Below, piece by piece: positions 45,430 through 55,152 of a stretch of 64,000 nucleotides of DNA. Origin of the DNA: an uncultured Prevotellaceae bacterium (GTDB lineage: Bacteria; Bacteroidota; Bacteroidia; Bacteroidales; Muribaculaceae); assembly GCA_947169265.1 (NCBI GenBank), contig CAMVPC010000007.1, positions 37,731 to 101,730 on the forward strand, given 5' to 3'. Position 1 is the stretch's first letter; each line of letters begins with the position of its first letter. Under the pieces are notes generated by a model. It was not told where the DNA came from. It worked only from the letters and a program-made list of their open reading frames with translations, and ran no database searches. Made by a program: the position numbers and the translations under genes.

Positions 45430-48400
45430 TTATCGTATCATCACCTTCTGACCATTCACGATGTAGATGCCGGCGGGCAGCGAAATCTCGTTCACGCCCT
45501 CGGCGAGCACCTCGCGACGTACCTCGCGGCCCTGCAGGTCATAGATGCCCAGCACCTGGCCGGCTGTCGCGCCGTTCACGATGAGGGCGCCTTGGCCGGC
45601 CACGACCACGCCGCCGCCCGTTGCCGGGACGTCGTCGATGCCCGTGAACACCGTGGGATTAGCCGTCCAGTCGAGGTAGAAGTTGCTCGTGATGGCGCTG
45701 TTGCCGTTGTTATACTCATAGTTGGCGCGCCCGCTCGCTTGCGTCGAGCTCTCGCTTGTGGGCGTCAGCACGGCGATTGTGCCGTACACCTTGTTGGCGT
45801 TCACATCGTCGGCGGTCGCCGCCACTTGGTTCGGGCGGCTCACCGTCGCGCTTGCCCACTTGCTCGCGTCAAAGCCGTCGACGCCCAGCACGCGCGTCAC
45901 GTTCTCGTGGTTCTCGCTGTCGGTCGACGTCTCGTTGCTCACCCACTTGCCGTAGGTCCCCTCGTCGCCGTTCACCAGCTGGAAGTAGTACAAGTCTTTC
46001 TCCACGCCGCCCTGGTTGGGCTTGTCGGTGTAGAAGCGCTGGTGGTTGGCCGTGATTTGGCGACCGTTGTTCGTGTCGTCATAGTTCGCCTGTGTCAGCG
46101 ATGTCGCGCCCGCAAGGGCGATGCCGTTCACGTGGTTGTTGGCAAAATTGAGCTCCACCAGGTTGGGGTGGTTGCCGCTCACGTCGAGCTTAAACAGGTC
46201 GTTGTCGTTGGCGTTCACCTTCTCGAGCTGCGAGGCGCCCGCAAGGCTGAGGTCCGCGATGAGGTTGTTGTCGCAGTTGAGGTGGCGCAACGCGGTGTTG
46301 GTGGCCAGGTTATCGCCCTTGCTCAGGTAGAGCAGGCGGTTGTTGTCGCACAGCAGCGAGTCGAGGGCGGCATAACCGCTCACATTAAGATCCTTGTCGC
46401 TGTTCAGGTCGCCCAGGTTGTCATTGCTCACCCACAGCGTCTTCAGGTAACTGCTCGTGGCGGGCAGCGTCAGTTTCGTGTCGGTCACGCCAAACTGCGG
46501 GTTGTTCTGCGCGTGCAGGCGCTCCAGCTTCGTGTTGGCCGTCACGTCGAGGCCCGCCATCGCCGGGTCGTCGTTCACCCACAGCGTGTGAAGCTCGGTG
46601 AGCGTCTCTAAGCCCGTCACGCCGGGCAAGCTGCTGTTGTGGTCGATATACACCTGGTTGATGTCGCTCGCCGCGTGTTGAGTCAGGTCCACGGCGGTAA
46701 GGTTGTCGAGGTTCTCGGCCACTATCACTTGCAGCTTGGGGCAGTCTTGCGCCATGAGCGTCTCGAGCTTGCTGTTCACGTTCACATTCAGCTGGAACGG
46801 GTTGCCGCCCGTGGTGTAATCCTCACCGTTGACGGTGCAGTGCCACTTTTTGTCGCTGCTATTGTAGGTGTACTGGTTCGTCGAGTTGTAGTTGCCGCTC
46901 ACATTGAGATACTTGAGGTTGGCGCCGTTGGCGGTGCCTATGTAGTCAAAGCCGCCGTCGCTCACGTCATAGTACCACACGTTAGGCGTCCGCACGCTCA
47001 CGTTCAGCTCACCCTTCATGATATTCGGGTCTTGTCCGCGCGCACCCTTCACGCTCACTATCTCCAGCTTGGGACAACCGGTAACCCATTCCACGCCGCT
47101 CACGCCGTTCTCGGTGTAAGTGTGTGTGCCCACTTCGGCGTTACCGCTGCCACGGCTGTTATAGCATGTGGTGCGCGGTACCGACCCCACACCCAGCGAC
47201 TTCATGCCGTTGTTGTCGGCGCGGAACTCGAGCAGTTCCTTGCAGCGGTTCACCAGGATATAGTGCGGCACCTTCTCGGGGTGAGCGTTGGCGTCGCTGG
47301 TGCCCGGGTTGTCAAAGTTGCACATGAAGTAGTGGTCCATGGCCGTGTTCTGGATGGCCGTGTTGCTGATGTTGATATATTCGAGCTTCTGATTCCAGAA
47401 CAGGTCCAGCATGCGCAGGCCCAACGTGTCGTTCAGGTCGCCCGTGTAACGGTCGGCCACCATCGTTGCCCATTCGGCCGTGCTGCCGTCGCCCTTGCGA
47501 TACACGCGCTTGCTGCCGGCGGCGCGCTGCGTGATAGTGCGGTTATTGCTCAAGTCAAGGTACTTGAGGTTCTTGTTTTTCCACAGGTGGACCGAGTCGC
47601 ACAACTGGTTGTCATTGAGCTTGAGCGTTTCGAGCGCCGTCAGGTCCTCGAGCGTCGAGAACGTCGGGTTCGCCGCGCGCGCGTTCGACACTACGTTGCC
47701 GTTGTAGTACTTGGCGGGTATCGCCGTCTTGTTCGAGAATGTGTAGAGCGCGTTGTGGCTCGCGTCAAGCGTCTTGACAGCGCTCAGACCGGTCGTCGAG
47801 CCATCCTGGCCGAATTTCGCAAACGCGTTGTGCGAGATGTCAATCGTTTCGAGCGCGCTCAATCCCTTGATATAAAGACCCTTGCCGGCTGCCGTCGTCA
47901 TGTCGGCGTTGCTCGCCGTCTGCGTCAGACCCGTGAAGTGGTTCACCTTGAGCGTCTTCAGCCCCGTGTTGCCGTCAAGGTTCAGCGCCTCGAGCGTCGT
48001 ATTGCTGCCGCTCGTGGTCAGCGACGTAATCGGGCTTGCCGTGCTCTTGTTACTCAACGCCACGCCCTTATAGGTTACCGACGAGCCATCCAGCGTCAAG
48101 TCGCTGGCAAACTCGTTGTTAAGCAGGTACAAGTAAGCCACATTCGACGGCGCCGACGGAATCGCGCTGAATCCGTTGTCGTTATACTTAAGCACCGCGT
48201 CGGCCGTCGTCCAGCCCGTAATCGTGGGCACATGGCTGCTCGTCAACCCGTTCGACGACAAGTCGATGGTCGTCAGCCCGGTCTCGCCCGTCACGTCCAC
48301 CGTCTCCAGCAACGGCGACCCGGTGATGCTCACGCTGTGAGTGCTCTTGGTATCATCGAAGTTGCCGCTCAGGTTCACCGTCTTGAGATTGGCAAGTCCG

Positions 48401-50874
48401 CTGGTCTCAAACAGGTGGAATGCCTGGGCACTCGTGCCCGTGCCGTTGGTGTTGTTGCTCAAATCGACGCTCTCAAGCGCAGTGAGTGCCTGCAAGTTGG
48501 AATATTGCGTGCTCGAAGCTATCGAGTATATCTGGTTGTTAGCCAAGTTGAGTGCCTTGAGGCTCGTCAAGTCGCTCAAGATAGTACCCACACCGAAGCT
48601 CGTGAACTTATTGTCGCTCAAGTTCAGCGTCTCAAGGCTCGTTAAGTCGGCCACAGCACCATTATTGCCAAAGGTGGACATATTGTTGTGGCTCGCGTCA
48701 AGGCTCTCAAGTGAGGTGCAGCCTCCCACATACAGGCAGTAATTACTCGTGCTCGTGAAATTGCCGTCATTATAATTACCGGCCGTGGTGTTGAGCAGGT
48801 TGCCGCTCACGTTGAGCGTCTTCAGTCCCGAGCAGTCTTTGAGGAAGACTGTTTTAAGTTGGTTACCGCTCAGGTCTATCGAGGTGAAGTTGGGGTTATT
48901 GCTCAGCTCGATGCGCTCGGGCACGCTGTGGCCCGTGTAGGTCAGCGACGTGTTGGCCGCAATGTCCTGGTTCATCAGGTACAGTTGCGGCAGGCTGCTC
49001 ATGTTCTCCAACCCGGCAAGCGACGACACCTTATTATTATTCAGTTTCAGCGTCTTCACGCTCACGCCGGCAAGTGCGGCGCCGGGAACAGTCGTGAACT
49101 CGTTGTCACTCAAGTCCAGCACGACGTTGCTCGCGCTCAGCCCCGTGAGAGTGGGCATCGGTTGCGTGGTGTTATTATAACCGTTGTTGGTCAGCGTCAC
49201 CGACGTCAAGCCCGTGTCACCTGTGAAGTTGATTTCCTCGAGTGACGGACAGTTGCTCACCGTGAATCCCGTCATGGAGTTGTTGCCGCTCACGTCGATA
49301 TTCTTCAGGTTCTGGAAACCCGTCACGGCACCGGCAGCACTACCTATCTTTGCCGAGCTGATTACCAGCGTCTCCAAGTTGGGGTTATTGCTCGCCGTGA
49401 GGCTCGCCAGCTGGTTGTTCGTGTTGAAGTACAGGTCACCATGGCTGATATCGTAATACTTCAAGTTGTGAAGCGCGCTCACATCGGCATAACGCAACGA
49501 GCTGTTGCTCGCCAAAATCAGCGTCTCAAGATTACCCAAGTTAGTGAAAATAGGCTTGTTTGTACCGTTATAATTCAACCCGCAGTTCGACATGTCAAGA
49601 TACGTCAAGTGAGTCATGCCCTCAATGTCGCTCTTCCAACCCATACTCGTATTGCCGGCCAAAATAAGCGTGTTGAGCACCGACGAGCCATAGTTCTTGA
49701 GTGCGGCAAGGTACATTTCATTGGAGGATGTGTTGCAGTTCGAGAGATTCACATACTCAAAGGGAACACCACCGGTCGAGATTTTGAGAATGTGATTGGA
49801 TGTACTTGGCGTGCCGGTTCCCAATCCCTTCAAGCCGCTGTTCCCGCTCATGTCAAGATAACGCAACTGAGTCATGGCCGAAATATCGCCATAGGTGGTT
49901 ATATTATTAGCTGCCTTGAGCGTTTGCAGCAACGACATCGTCTTGATTTTATCAAAGTTATTGGGGCCAATGCCATTGTCGCTGAAATCAAGAGAACGAA
50001 GGTTAGAGAAATCGGTCAAATTTTGGAAAACTTCAATCGATTTGCCGCTCAAGTCGAGGCTCAGCGCCGTCGACGTCGTGATGAGGTTCGTGCTGCTGTC
50101 GTAGTAATCGGCGGCACACTCCTTGAGCGCGTTCACCAGCGTCGTATTGTTGTAGCGCGTCGTGTTAAGTGTCCATCCGTCAATGATAAGACTGTGCTTC
50201 CAAGTGCGATGATAGGGCGAATAATAACCGTAGTTCTTATAGGCGTAGGTACCTACCTGCTGGCCGTCCACCCAAAATAGAATTTCGGCATTGGCGATGT
50301 TGTTCCAAAATCCAAAATTCGACGTGGGACCAAAATTGATGCGGAAAATCTTATGGCCCGCACCGTCAACGCCCACTTTTTCCATGGCAGTGACGGCGGT
50401 CCAGTCAGTACTGCTGCCGGGCACGCGTACTTGTGCGGTAACATTTTCGCTCTGCGACGCGCTCGCATAATAGGCCACCACATTCGAGCCGATATATTTC
50501 ACCTCGGGAGGAATGATGCCGAACGCCGTCTCGTAGTTGTCATACTGGTAATAAACCGTACCCGTCACTCCTTCAATATTGTTCGTCTTGGTGTCATCGC
50601 CGTTACCGCCGTTGGTGAAAATCATGTTGATTTCGTTAACGCCGCTGAACACCTTTTTCCAGTAGTACACGCCATTGATGTTCTCAATGGTCGTGAGCTG
50701 TTCCCCTGGCCAAGACGTCAGGTCGCCGCTCGACGTCCACGCGTGGACACACGGCGCGCCGCTCTTGGTCAGCACATACACCGTCACGTCGGCACGGGCC
50801 GGCATGGCGAGCACGCACGCTACCGCAACGAGTAGCATAACGCGCATACTGAGTAGTAGCTTTTTCATATTCAA
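45430..50874 (-). CDS. Very large secreted LRR protein with CBM26-like N-module and T9SS tail
   Basis: 1814 aa. Signal peptide 1-28. Residues ~29-110 (VTVYVLTKSGAPCVHAWTSSGDLTSWPGEQ...YYWKKVF) resemble the CBM26 starch-binding modules of the amylase at 38014. Residues ~250-1640 contain dozens of leucine-rich repeats (LRSLDFSDNGI, LRYLDMSGNSGL, LKTLKLNNNKVSSL), giving a long solenoid. The C-terminus, AGQVLGIYDLQGREVRREVL...LPAGIYIVNGQKVMIR, is a T9SS type A sorting domain, so export through the PorU-dependent system and surface attachment are expected. Likely an adhesin or binding protein; the ligand is unknown. Confidence 0.9.
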   Translation of the reverse strand: MNMKKLLLSMRVMLLVAVACVLAMPARADVTVYVLTKSGAPCVHAWTSSGDLTSWPGEQLTTIENINGVYYWKKVFSGVNEINMIFTNGGNGDDTKTNNIEGVTGTVYYQYDNYETAFGIIPPEVKYIGSNVVAYYASASQSENVTAQVRVPGSSTDWTAVTAMEKVGVDGAGHKIFRINFGPTSNFGFWNNIANAEILFWVDGQQVGTYAYKNYGYYSPYHRTWKHSLIIDGWTLNTTRYNNTTLVNALKECAADYYDSSTNLITTSTALSLDLSGKSIEVFQNLTDFSNLRSLDFSDNGIGPNNFDKIKTMSLLQTLKAANNITTYGDISAMTQLRYLDMSGNSGLKGLGTGTPSTSNHILKISTGGVPFEYVNLSNCNTSSNEMYLAALKNYGSSVLNTLILAGNTSMGWKSDIEGMTHLTYLDMSNCGLNYNGTNKPIFTNLGNLETLILASNSSLRYADVSALHNLKYYDISHGDLYFNTNNQLASLTASNNPNLETLVISSAKIGSAAGAVTGFQNLKNIDVSGNNSMTGFTVSNCPSLEEINFTGDTGLTSVTLTNNGYNNTTQPMPTLTGLSASNVVLDLSDNEFTTVPGAALAGVSVKTLKLNNNKVSSLAGLENMSSLPQLYLMNQDIAANTSLTYTGHSVPERIELSNNPNFTSIDLSGNQLKTVFLKDCSGLKTLNVSGNLLNTTAGNYNDGNFTSTSNYCLYVGGCTSLESLDASHNNMSTFGNNGAVADLTSLETLNLSDNKFTSFGVGTILSDLTSLKALNLANNQIYSIASSTQYSNLQALTALESVDLSNNTNGTGTSAQAFHLFETSGLANLKTVNLSGNFDDTKSTHSVSITGSPLLETVDVTGETGLTTIDLSSNGLTSSHVPTITGWTTADAVLKYNDNGFSAIPSAPSNVAYLYLLNNEFASDLTLDGSSVTYKGVALSNKSTASPITSLTTSGSNTTLEALNLDGNTGLKTLKVNHFTGLTQTASNADMTTAAGKGLYIKGLSALETIDISHNAFAKFGQDGSTTGLSAVKTLDASHNALYTFSNKTAIPAKYYNGNVVSNARAANPTFSTLEDLTALETLKLNDNQLCDSVHLWKNKNLKYLDLSNNRTITQRAAGSKRVYRKGDGSTAEWATMVADRYTGDLNDTLGLRMLDLFWNQKLEYINISNTAIQNTAMDHYFMCNFDNPGTSDANAHPEKVPHYILVNRCKELLEFRADNNGMKSLGVGSVPRTTCYNSRGSGNAEVGTHTYTENGVSGVEWVTGCPKLEIVSVKGARGQDPNIMKGELNVSVRTPNVWYYDVSDGGFDYIGTANGANLKYLNVSGNYNSTNQYTYNSSDKKWHCTVNGEDYTTGGNPFQLNVNVNSKLETLMAQDCPKLQVIVAENLDNLTAVDLTQHAASDINQVYIDHNSSLPGVTGLETLTELHTLWVNDDPAMAGLDVTANTKLERLHAQNNPQFGVTDTKLTLPATSSYLKTLWVSNDNLGDLNSDKDLNVSGYAALDSLLCDNNRLLYLSKGDNLATNTALRHLNCDNNLIADLSLAGASQLEKVNANDNDLFKLDVSGNHPNLVELNFANNHVNGIALAGATSLTQANYDDTNNGRQITANHQRFYTDKPNQGGVEKDLYYFQLVNGDEGTYGKWVSNETSTDSENHENVTRVLGVDGFDASKWASATVSRPNQVAATADDVNANKVYGTIAVLTPTSESSTQASGRANYEYNNGNSAITSNFYLDWTANPTVFTGIDDVPATGGGVVVAGQGALIVNGATAGQVLGIYDLQGREVRREVLAEGVNEISLPAGIYIVNGQKVMIR

Positions 50875-50959
50875 TGCGTATTTATTTGGTTTTTAACAGT
50901 TTACTTTTCCCTATGGGTGCACTTTAATAGGATATGCCTTCACACGGCGTACCAGCCTG

Positions 50960-50967
50960 CAAATTTA
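50960..50967 (-). promoter_or_regulatory. -7 box for LRR protein gene
   Basis: Minus strand TAAATTTG, about 86 bp upstream of the ATG. A TTTT/TTTG-like stretch lies 17 nt further up; the -33 element is uncertain. Confidence 0.5.
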
Positions 50968-51069
50968 CAAAAAAAATTGACCTTCAAAAGAAAAACACAC
51001 CTTTTTTTCAATAAATCCTCATAAAAATTACCGAAAAACAACCAAAAAACAACCAAACCGCCACATGTG

Positions 51070-51150
51070 CGGTGGGCGGCGACGTGTCGCCGCCAAAACG
51101 AGGGCGACCCCCAAAAAAACGAGGGCGACCCCCAAAAAAAGGATCGCCCC
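51070..51150 (-). terminator. Tandem terminators after the parB operon
   Basis: Two 21-bp direct repeats (CGAGGGCGACCCCCAAAAAAA at 51099 and 51120) precede GGATCGCCCC. Read on the minus strand this gives GGGCGA/TCGCCC stems, each followed by seven T. Beyond them lies the palindrome GGCGGCGAC-GT-GTCGCCGCC (51075-51094). The block ends about 25 bp from the transglycosylase stop. Confidence 0.75.
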
Positions 51151-51156
51151 ATATCA

Positions 51157-51184
51157 AAAGCCCAAAGCTCGCAGCTCAACGCCT
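51157..51184 (-). repeat. Heptads at stop codon of lytic transglycosylase gene
   Basis: On the + strand AAAGCCC AAAGCTC GCAGCTC AACGCCT, so on the sense (-) strand the stop TGA is the start of TGAGCTGCGAGCTTTGGGC. Confidence 0.6.
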
Positions 51185-53188
51185 TCTCTTGCGCTTCGAC
51201 GTGCCTGTCGAGCCGCTGTTCTTCTTGTTGCCCCCCGACTTATTCACCTTCAGGTTTTGGCCCGGACGGATGACATCGCCCTTGAGGTTGTTATCCTTCT
51301 TGAGCTGATCCACCGTGGTGCCGTTCTTGCGGGCGATGGTCTCCAGGTTGTCGCCGCTCTTCACGGTTACGTTAGTCGTCTTGGGTGCCGTGTTCTGCTT
51401 ATTGTTACGTTTGTTCTTCTTCGTCGTCTGCGTCGTCGCGGCTTGTTGCTGGTGATGACGACCTCTGCGCGACGTCGTCTGCGCCGGTTGGGCCGCCTGT
51501 GCCGTGTGACGGCTCGACTGCGACGCCTGGCTATGCGTCGAGGCGGGCACCGGCTGTTGCGTCGTGGCCGCCTGCGAGTGCGACTGTGCGGGACGCTCGG
51601 GAACAGTCTGGCGCGTCGTCGTCGACTGTGCCGGTTGCTGACGGCGCTCGGGAACCGCGGCCGTCGACGATGCCGGCTGCGTGCGCGACGTGCTGCCATA
51701 GTTGTTGCTCGAGCGCGAACTGCTCATCGCCATGTCGCCGCTGTGGCGTCCCGTGGCGTTCGCGCCGCCGCCGCCCGTGCCGTGCTTCTCCACCTTGAGG
51801 ATTTGGTTGGCGCGCACCTGGCTCGACGTGAGGCCGTTAAGTGCCATCAGGTCATCGGCGCTCATGCCATAGTTCTCGGCTATCGTCTCCAGCGTCTCGC
51901 CGCGTTGCACCTTGTGGAAACCCGTCGATGCGGCGCTGCTGCCGCCGCCCGTGCTGCCCGGGCGCGGCGGAATCGTCGCCGATGCCGCCGTCGACGCGTG
52001 GGTCGTCGCGCTCGACGCCACCAGTTCGGTGGTGGGCTGGCTGTCGCCTATCGTCGCCTCAGGGAAAATGTCGTCCTCGGTAATCTCATAGTCACCCGTA
52101 CCCGGCTCCACGCGGCCGCGACGGCCATACTGCTCCTGCTGGTAGCGCGTGATGCGGTCCTCGGCCATGATGTAGCTGTAGATTTGCTGCGACGGCAGGA
52201 TTAACCGGTAAGGGTGAAGGTCGCCGGGAATGATGTCGCGGCGATATTGAGGATTGAGCACACGCAGTTCGTCGATGGGAATGTTGAGCACACTCGCGAT
52301 TTGGTTGAAATGCACCCGGTGGTTCACCGTGATCGTGTCGGTAATCAACGGCTTGCGGGCCTTCGCCGGACTGATGTTGTGTTGCTTGTAATAGTTCATG
52401 ATATAGGTGGCGGCGATGAAGGCCGGCACATAGCCGCGAGTCTCCTTGGGCAGGTAGTTGTATATCGTCCAAAAGTCGGCGTTGTCGTTACCCGAGCGCA
52501 CTATCGCCTTGTTCACGTTGCCCGGGCCGCAGTTATAGGCCGCGATACACAGCGACCAGTCGCCGTACACCTCATAGAGCTGCTTGAAGAACTTCGCCGC
52601 GCGGTCGCTCGACAGATAAGGGTCCCGACGCTCGTCGACGAGCGTGTTCACCTCCAAGCCCAGACTCTTGCCCGTGGCGGGCATGAATTGCCACAGGCCT
52701 GCGGCTCCCACCGGCGACGTCGCCTCGGGGTTCATCGCGCTCTCGATGATGGGGATGTATTTCAATTCCAGCGGCAGGCCCTCGCGCTCGAGCGCCTCCT
52801 CGAAGATGGGCATGTAGTACAAGCTCATGCCCAGCATTTGCTCCACCAGAGCCCGGCTCTTCACATAGCGGTCGATGTGGGCGCGCACCACCTGGTTATA
52901 AGGCAGCTCAACCGTCGTGGGGATGGCCTTGAGACGGCGGATATACTCCTCCTCGGTCACCACGCCCGGCGAGCGCTTGTCCACGTCCTTGTCGAGCACC
53001 GCGTAGTTTTGCAGATACCAGTTGTTCATCATGGCATGAGTGTCGGTCATGAAGCTGTAAGGAAACACGATGTCGTTATCGGTAATGCTTTCCTTGAGCG
53101 TGAGCACGTTCTGCTTGGTCGCCGCCTGGCCCACGGCCGATACGGTCAACAGCATCATCATCAGCGTTACTTGTAAGATTTTCTTCAT
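51176..53188 (-). CDS. Lytic murein transglycosylase with two LysM domains (MltD-like)
   Basis: 670 aa from MKKILQVTLMMMLLTVSAVG (signal peptide). The SLT domain covers about residues 105-270: PIIESAMNPEATSPVGAAGLWQFMPATG contains the catalytic Glu, and AYNCGPGNVNKAI the sugar-binding segment. Two LysM modules follow (HKVQRGETLETIAENYGMSADDLM and TVKSGDNLETIARKNGTTVDQLK), separated by a long Ser/Thr/Gln/Ala-rich linker, with a basic KRKRRR end. It cleaves peptidoglycan glycan strands in the periplasm. It is the last gene of the parB - DUF5683 - transglycosylase operon. Confidence 0.93.
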   Translation of the reverse strand: MKKILQVTLMMMLLTVSAVGQAATKQNVLTLKESITDNDIVFPYSFMTDTHAMMNNWYLQNYAVLDKDVDKRSPGVVTEEEYIRRLKAIPTTVELPYNQVVRAHIDRYVKSRALVEQMLGMSLYYMPIFEEALEREGLPLELKYIPIIESAMNPEATSPVGAAGLWQFMPATGKSLGLEVNTLVDERRDPYLSSDRAAKFFKQLYEVYGDWSLCIAAYNCGPGNVNKAIVRSGNDNADFWTIYNYLPKETRGYVPAFIAATYIMNYYKQHNISPAKARKPLITDTITVNHRVHFNQIASVLNIPIDELRVLNPQYRRDIIPGDLHPYRLILPSQQIYSYIMAEDRITRYQQEQYGRRGRVEPGTGDYEITEDDIFPEATIGDSQPTTELVASSATTHASTAASATIPPRPGSTGGGSSAASTGFHKVQRGETLETIAENYGMSADDLMALNGLTSSQVRANQILKVEKHGTGGGGANATGRHSGDMAMSSSRSSNNYGSTSRTQPASSTAAVPERRQQPAQSTTTRQTVPERPAQSHSQAATTQQPVPASTHSQASQSSRHTAQAAQPAQTTSRRGRHHQQQAATTQTTKKNKRNNKQNTAPKTTNVTVKSGDNLETIARKNGTTVDQLKKDNNLKGDVIRPGQNLKVNKSGGNKKNSGSTGTSKRKRRR

Positions 53189-53246
53189 CGTTCTTGCTAT
53201 TTTTTTAGTGATTATTTTCAAGTTTGATAAGGCGAAGCGTCACAAC

Positions 53247-54068
53247 CTAAAATGTTACCGCGCAACGCATGCCCACCGCCAGACGGCGACTTTCGCCGTC
53301 GGGCTGCTCGAGCACCTTGGGACCAATGCGCAACGACAAGTCGTCGCTCACGTCGAAGTGGGCCAGTGACGCGTCTACATAGGCGTCGACAATGGCCAGC
53401 AGATACACGCCCACCATGCCTATGATGCACAGGTCGCGGTAGCGACGGTAGTAGCTCTTCTTGTTCTTGAGCGACTTCTCGAGCCACGACTTGTCAATCG
53501 AGCTCTCCTGCGTCGTGGGCGGATAAAAGTTCATGTAGCTCCGTGTCGAGGGGTCGTTGTCCATCAAGTCGCTGTAAGCCTTGGTGTAGTCGCGAAGCAT
53601 ACGGTTGTTCCACGACGTGCCGTAGCCCAGCCCCACGAAGGCGCCCGCAACAATGGGCAACTTCCAGTAACGGCGGTTGTAAATCTGGCCCAGGCCCGGA
53701 CACAGCGCGCTCATCCACAACGCCCGGGTGGGGTCGGGGTTGAACTCGCGCTTGTGACCCAGTAGTGGGTCATAGTCGACGCGCGGCGACACCACCGAGT
53801 CGGCGCCCTCAAAGTAGCGCAACGTGTCGCCGTCGAGCGCGTGCGCCACGCTCACGCGGTGGCCGTCGCCACGGCGGTCGCTGCCCCTCTCCAGCGTGTC
53901 GGCATTCGTGCCGCCTCCTGTCGTCACGCGGCGACGCTGGTAGCGCTCGCCGGGAGTATTGGGGTCATCGTCGGCCGTAGCGGCCAGCGCGGGGCACACG
54001 GCGAGCATGGCCATGAGCCACACCGCCACGCCCACAAGCGTGGTTGCCGATACCCTTATGTGTCGCAA
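53247..54068 (-). CDS. DUF5683 membrane protein
   Basis: 273 aa. An N-terminal hydrophobic segment (LVGVAVWLMAMLAVCPALAA) looks like a signal sequence. The conserved core RALWMSALCPGLGQIYNRRYWKLPIVAGAFVGLGYGTSWNN is the DUF5683 hallmark, and LCIIGMVGVYLLAIVDAYVDASLAHFDVS forms a second membrane segment. In many Bacteroidales it sits between parB and the LysM transglycosylase, as here. Function unknown; envelope/cell-division related by context. Confidence 0.88.
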   Translation of the reverse strand: MRHIRVSATTLVGVAVWLMAMLAVCPALAATADDDPNTPGERYQRRRVTTGGGTNADTLERGSDRRGDGHRVSVAHALDGDTLRYFEGADSVVSPRVDYDPLLGHKREFNPDPTRALWMSALCPGLGQIYNRRYWKLPIVAGAFVGLGYGTSWNNRMLRDYTKAYSDLMDNDPSTRSYMNFYPPTTQESSIDKSWLEKSLKNKKSYYRRYRDLCIIGMVGVYLLAIVDAYVDASLAHFDVSDDLSLRIGPKVLEQPDGESRRLAVGMRCAVTF

Positions 54069-54092
54069 CGTCTCGATAATCGCCTTTTATTT

Positions 54093-54118
54093 ATAATATA
54101 TCTAAAATCTAAAATCTA
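54093..54118 (-). repeat. TAGATTT heptads at parB stop codon
   Basis: On the sense strand the parB stop TAG starts TAGATTT TAGATTT TAGATAT, a 7-bp tandem repeat that puts further TAG triplets in the other frames. Confidence 0.65.
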
Positions 54119-54988
54119 CGACAACTTCAAACTGTCGAAAATCGAAATGATTTTCTCCAGTTCGGCCTCGCTGCCGAACGGGAACGTGATTTTCCCCTTT
54201 CCCGTGCTGTCGCACGCAAATTTCACCGGCACGCCAAACGCCGACGACAGGTGGCGACGAAGCACCTCGTAGTCGCGACTGCGCGACGTCTTCTTGGCCG
54301 CCGGGGCCGCACCCTGCGCCAACTGCTGGTACTCCTTGGCGCGACGCTCCACCTCGCGCACGCTCAAGCCTTTCTTCACCGTCTCGTTGTAGAGACGGAG
54401 CTGCAGCGACGGACGCTCCAGCGACAGCAACGCGCGCGCGTGGCCCATGTCCACAAGTTTGTCGCGAAGACCCAGCTGCACCTCGGCCGGCAACTTGAGC
54501 AACCGCAGGAAGTTGGCAATCGTCGCACGGTTCTTCCCTATGCGCTCGCTCAGCCGCTCCTGCGTCAGGTGATACTGGTCGATGAGCTTGCGGAACGCCA
54601 GTGCTATCTCTATCGCGTTCAAGTCCTCGCGCTGGATGTTCTCGATGAGCGCCATCTCGGTCATCGTCGTGTCGTCGGCACTGCGCACATAGGCCGGCAC
54701 GGCCGTCAAGCCCGCCAACTTTGCCGCGCGGTAACGACGCTCGCCGCTGATAATCTGGTAATTGTCGCCGCCCACGCTGCGCAACGTCAACGGCTGGATG
54801 ATGCCCAGCTCACGTATCGACATGGCAAGCTCCTCGAGCGCCTCGGCGTCAAACGTCGCCCGCGGCTGCTCGGGATTGGGGGTGATGCGGTCTATCGCTA
54901 TCTCGTTGATGGCCGACGAACCGCTCGTCACGATGTCGTCCATCGATATCAAGCTTCCCAGTCCGCGGCCTAATGCATTGCGTTTCAT
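54116..54988 (-). CDS. parB: Chromosome partitioning protein ParB
   Basis: 290 aa from MKRNALGRGLGSLISMDD, the standard Bacteroidota start. The CTP-binding motif is ISGERRYRAAKLAGL, followed by ENIQREDLNAIEIALAF and the helix-turn-helix LTQERLSERIGKNRATIANFLRLLKLP that binds parS. The C-terminal dimerisation region is SRDYEVLRRHLSSAFGVPV. ParB loads as a CTP-dependent clamp and segregates origins with ParA. No parA is encoded upstream; the preceding gene is a GT-C-like membrane protein. A good -7 box (55016) indicates its own promoter. Confidence 0.96.
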   Translation of the reverse strand: MKRNALGRGLGSLISMDDIVTSGSSAINEIAIDRITPNPEQPRATFDAEALEELAMSIRELGIIQPLTLRSVGGDNYQIISGERRYRAAKLAGLTAVPAYVRSADDTTMTEMALIENIQREDLNAIEIALAFRKLIDQYHLTQERLSERIGKNRATIANFLRLLKLPAEVQLGLRDKLVDMGHARALLSLERPSLQLRLYNETVKKGLSVREVERRAKEYQQLAQGAAPAAKKTSRSRDYEVLRRHLSSAFGVPVKFACDSTGKGKITFPFGSEAELEKIISIFDSLKLS

Positions 54989-55015
54989 TTTCGTCTTTTC
55001 AATTTTTTGCAACCA

Positions 55016-55023
55016 CAAAATTA
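55016..55023 (-). promoter_or_regulatory. -7 box for parB operon
   Basis: Minus strand TAATTTTG, 27 bp before the parB ATG. No TTTG at -33 spacing. Confidence 0.55.
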
Positions 55024-55131
55024 CACATAATAATTGAAAGCGCTACCTCATGCCACGCTTTGTTAAGGTGATTTAACGAAACTCCCCCATCATTAACATT
55101 TTAGTGGAATAGCCTCGCGCATGCTACTATG

Positions 55132-55152
55132 GGCGGCGATGTTGTCGCCGCC
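55132..55152. repeat. Palindrome GGCGGCGAT-GTT-GTCGCCGCC
   Basis: 9-bp stem (one wobble) and 3-nt loop, 8 bp downstream of the GT-C-like gene stop. Another member of the REP-like family; may act as a terminator. Confidence 0.65.

Noticed and set aside
46639-48645. 668-aa plus-strand ORF within the LRR gene, and similar long ORFs at 16800-18188, 14659-15783 and 39448-41325
   Set aside because: All lie inside well-supported minus-strand genes and show only compositional His/Arg/Val repeats.
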